A stretch of 8,113 bases of DNA from an uncultured Flavobacteriales bacterium (GTDB lineage: Bacteria; Bacteroidota; Bacteroidia; Flavobacteriales_D; Sanyastnellaceae). The position numbers and the translations under genes were made by a program. The notes below the pieces were generated by a model that made no database searches, had not been told where the DNA came from, and worked only from the letters and a program-made list of their open reading frames with translations. The stretch's first letter is position 1, and every line of letters begins with the position of its first letter. The stretch spans positions 1 through 8,113 of the forward strand of contig CALKUW010000370.1 in NCBI GenBank assembly GCA_937996585.1. The letters are read 5' to 3'. Below, piece by piece: positions 5,972 through 8,113 of the stretch.

Positions 5972-6916
5972 ATGAACGCTTCTTCCCGCATCTACGTCGC
6001 CGGCCACAGGGGAATGGTCGGCAGCGCCATCTGCCGCGCCCTCGGCGATGCCGGACTGCCTGCCCCCATCACTTTCACGAGTGCGGAACTCGACCTGCGC
6101 GACCAGGCCGCCGTGCGCGCCATGATGGAGCGGGAAAAACCGACCCACGTCTTCCTCGCGGCGGCCAAGGTCGGGGGCATCCACGCCAACAACATCTACC
6201 GCGCGGAATTCCTGTACGACAACCTCATGATCGAGGCCAACATCATCCATGCCGCGCATCAGGTGGGCGTGGAGAAGCTGTTGTTCCTCGGGTCGAGCTG
6301 CATCTACCCGAAACTCGCCGAGCAGCCGCTCGCCGAGACGTCCCTGCTGACCGGGGCGTTGGAACCAACCAATGAGCCTTACGCCATCGCCAAGATCGCC
6401 GGCATCAAACTGTGCGAGGCCTACCGCGACCAATACGGCGCGAACTTCATTTCGGCCATGCCCACCAACCTCTACGGGCCTGGCGACAATTACGATTTGC
6501 AAAACAGCCACGTGGTCCCTGCCCTCATCCGCAAATTCCACGAGGCCAAGGAGCGGGGCGATGCCGACGTTCCCTGCTGGGGTTCGGGAAGTCCCCGCCG
6601 GGAATTCCTCCACGTGGACGACCTCGCTGCCGCCTGCCTCTTCCTCATGGAGAAATACGACGGCAAGGAACACGTCAACGTAGGCACGGGAGAGGACCTC
6701 CCCATCAAGGAATTGGCGGAGATGATCCGGGACATCGTCGGATTCGAGGGCGCCATCGCCTGGGACAGCAGCAAACCCGACGGCACCCCGCGCAAACTCA
6801 TGGACTGCAACCGCATCCACGCCTTGGGCTGGAAGCACGGTATCGGACTGCGGGAAGGCCTCACGGCGGTCTACGAGGAATTCAAGCAGGCCCCGGACGC
6901 GGTGCGCGCCAAATGA
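5972..6916 (+). CDS. fcl: GDP-L-fucose synthase (GDP-4-keto-6-deoxymannose epimerase/reductase)
   Basis: Fcl converts GDP-4-keto-6-deoxy-D-mannose to GDP-L-fucose with NADPH in the cytoplasm, supplying fucose for surface glycans. The 314-residue product is the usual size for the family. It has the Rossmann motif GHRGMVGSAI (11-20), AAAKVGGIHANN (63-74), the GSSCIYP segment with catalytic S108 and C110 (E. coli S107, C109), the SDR pair Y137/K141 in EPYAIAKIAG, H180 in NSHVVPALIRK (E. coli H179), and the C-terminal substrate region RREFLHVDDLAAACLFLME. All key residues are intact. The start is either ATG 5972 or ATG 5963, three residues longer; 5972 gives the motif position closest to E. coli. 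It lies 20 bp after the permease and overlaps the next gene by ATGA, indicating one message. GDP-mannose 4,6-dehydratase (gmd), the preceding pathway enzyme, is not in this window. Confidence 0.97.
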   Translation: MNASSRIYVAGHRGMVGSAICRALGDAGLPAPITFTSAELDLRDQAAVRAMMEREKPTHVFLAAAKVGGIHANNIYRAEFLYDNLMIEANIIHAAHQVGVEKLLFLGSSCIYPKLAEQPLAETSLLTGALEPTNEPYAIAKIAGIKLCEAYRDQYGANFISAMPTNLYGPGDNYDLQNSHVVPALIRKFHEAKERGDADVPCWGSGSPRREFLHVDDLAAACLFLMEKYDGKEHVNVGTGEDLPIKELAEMIRDIVGFEGAIAWDSSKPDGTPRKLMDCNRIHALGWKHGIGLREGLTAVYEEFKQAPDAVRAK

Positions 6917-8113
6917 CCGGAGTTCAGCGCACCATCCTCTTGCTCCTTTTGGGGCCGGCTGCGCTGCCGCTGCTGTCCCAAATCATCGTTCCCGACCGCC
7001 TGCCGGACGGGCGGCGCATGCCGGTGCTGACGACCCCCGCCGACCGGGGAACCCTGTCCTTTGATTCCATACGCACCCTTCCGGAAGACGAAGGCGGCAG
7101 GGACTCCTGGTGGCACCGGCACGCCCTGCACCTCGACGGTCCGGTGAAAGTCGCTTTGGACCCGGTGGTCGACCTCGCCCGCGAAGCACGCAGCATGCAA
7201 ACCGCCACGGGACAGACATGGCAATACGGACACCGCAACGTGCGCGGTGTGCGGTATGCCGGTTCATTGGACGACAAGGTCCGCTTCGGCGGCAAGGTCC
7301 TCGAAATGCAGCGGCTGCTGGTCGGTCCGGAGGCGGAATATGTGCTGGCCAGTCAGCTGTATCCCGGCATGGGCACCGGCAAAATCCGACCCGCAGAAGA
7401 CGGCCTGCATTCCATCGACCACAGCCTGGCGGAAGTGTGGTTCGACATGCGGCCCCACGACCGGTGGCGGGTACAATGGGGCATCGGCAGCACGGGCCTT
7501 GGCCCCGGGGCACGCAACATCCTGTGGCAGGGCCGACGCGCACCAGCCCCTTACCTGCTCGTAGAAGGCGACCTCGGCAAGGGTTGGACGTGGCGCTGGG
7601 TTCAATCCCGCCAGCGCGGCCGGGAACGGCTGCCGGCCGACGGCGCCAGAGAAGGGCGCTACCATCCGCTCGGCCTGGGCATCCGAAGCCTGACCAAGAT
7701 GATCGAACGCGGCCACAACCGCATCGCTGCGACCGTCATGACCGCCCGATGGACCGATGTGCTCGGTCGTGGTGAAGCGCGCATCGGGGCATTGGATTGG
7801 GCACGAGACCTTGCTCCCTGGCACCTGCCGAACATCAACGGAGATGACTCCACATGGACACCGGGCTACCGCGCGGGCCACATCGGCCTGGACGTGCAAT
7901 GGCGCCGGCTCCGGTCGACCTGGTACGCCCAAGTGCGCACCCATCCTTGGAACGACGGGCGATATGGGCAGTCCATCGATGCCGGCGACATGCAGTCCGC
8001 ACAATGGATGCTGGGCCATGTCAGGCATGGCGAGCGATGGACGGTATGGACGGAATGGGCGCCGGTTGCGGCCTCACAGCCGGCTGCATTCGACCCCCTG
8101 CTGCCTCTCGGTC
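6913..8113 (+). CDS. Wzi-like outer-membrane capsule-assembly family protein (truncated by window edge)
   Basis: The frame is open from ATG 6913 to the right edge: 400 codons with no stop. It begins MTGVQRTILLLLLGPAALPLLSQ, a signal peptide with likely cleavage before Q23. The mature part is rich in Trp, Arg and Gly in alternating patterns, consistent with outer-membrane beta strands. Between about 77 and 230 the order of landmarks follows the Bacteroidota Wzi-like family: VKVALDPVVDL, YGHRNVRGVRYAGSLDDKVRFGGKVLEMQ (an N-x-RG motif followed by a helix-free strand pair), YVLASQLYPGMGTGK, HSLAEVWFDM, then WGIGSTGLGPGARNILW and PYLLVEGDLGKGWTW, resembling the GHG-x-x-x-x-GNGxRSLLLSD segment but diverged. 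Wzi in E. coli is an outer-membrane lectin that attaches capsule to the cell. The start overlaps the fcl stop (ATGA, 6913-6916), so it is probably translated together with fcl. The family call rests on remembered pattern similarity and is moderate; that it is a secreted, Trp-rich probable barrel is more certain. Confidence 0.68.
   Translation, partial: MTGVQRTILLLLLGPAALPLLSQIIVPDRLPDGRRMPVLTTPADRGTLSFDSIRTLPEDEGGRDSWWHRHALHLDGPVKVALDPVVDLAREARSMQTATGQTWQYGHRNVRGVRYAGSLDDKVRFGGKVLEMQRLLVGPEAEYVLASQLYPGMGTGKIRPAEDGLHSIDHSLAEVWFDMRPHDRWRVQWGIGSTGLGPGARNILWQGRRAPAPYLLVEGDLGKGWTWRWVQSRQRGRERLPADGAREGRYHPLGLGIRSLTKMIERGHNRIAATVMTARWTDVLGRGEARIGALDWARDLAPWHLPNINGDDSTWTPGYRAGHIGLDVQWRRLRSTWYAQVRTHPWNDGRYGQSIDAGDMQSAQWMLGHVRHGERWTVWTEWAPVAASQPAAFDPLLPLG

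Noticed and set aside
5828..6838. 336-residue minus-strand frame opposite fcl
   Set aside because: Antisense to an intact fcl with all catalytic residues; long antisense frames are expected in GC-rich DNA with this codon use.
7110..7775. 221-residue plus-strand frame in the last gene
   Set aside because: Arg/Pro-rich shadow in an alternative frame of the Wzi-like gene.
7264..8028. 254-residue minus-strand frame opposite the Wzi-like gene
   Set aside because: The plus-strand frame starts with a signal peptide, is coupled to fcl and stays open to the window edge; the antisense frame has no recognisable motif.

Overview
The window is dense, GC-rich bacterial DNA with short intergenic gaps. I infer a high-GC member of the Bacteroidota, possibly the Flavobacteriales. 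The reasons are signal peptides with Gln at the likely +1 position, almost no usable Shine-Dalgarno sequences, several TAnnTTT-like boxes close to start codons (resembling the Bacteroidota -7 element TAnnTTTG), and an outer-membrane protein resembling the Bacteroidota Wzi-like capsule-assembly family. This assignment is inference; there is no rRNA or other definitive marker.

Left part (1-2695) holds housekeeping and envelope genes. The 5' end of purK (purine biosynthesis) runs off the left edge on the minus strand. Only 31 bp away, and diverging from it, is a small secreted beta-barrel-like protein of unknown function, followed on the same strand by an MscS-family mechanosensitive channel. 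The channel gene converges on ruvC (Holliday-junction resolvase, minus strand) across 10 bp, with a candidate bidirectional terminator at the junction.

Middle and right part (2878-8113) is a five-gene plus-strand run that looks like one operon with an envelope-glycan theme: an LPG-synthase-TM/flippase-like membrane protein, a membrane-anchored family-2 glycosyltransferase with a QxxRW motif (GTGA overlap), a DppC/OppC-type ABC permease (9-bp gap), GDP-L-fucose synthase fcl (20-bp gap), and a Wzi-like outer-membrane protein (ATGA overlap) that runs off the right edge. A plausible reading is that fcl supplies GDP-L-fucose, the glycosyltransferase and flippase-like protein build or move a lipid-linked or envelope glycan, and the Wzi-like protein acts at the outer surface. 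The lone peptide-type permease is the odd member. A strongly AT-rich stretch (about 29% GC by hand count, 2796-2880) precedes this run and probably holds its control region.

I see no rRNA, tRNA, CRISPR array, insertion sequence, integrase or phage gene. No clear undescribed system is present. The points most worth a second look are the envelope-glycan gene set, the orphan permease, the divergent Wzi-like protein, and the start-proximal TAnnTTT boxes that may indicate leaderless or very short-leader transcripts.
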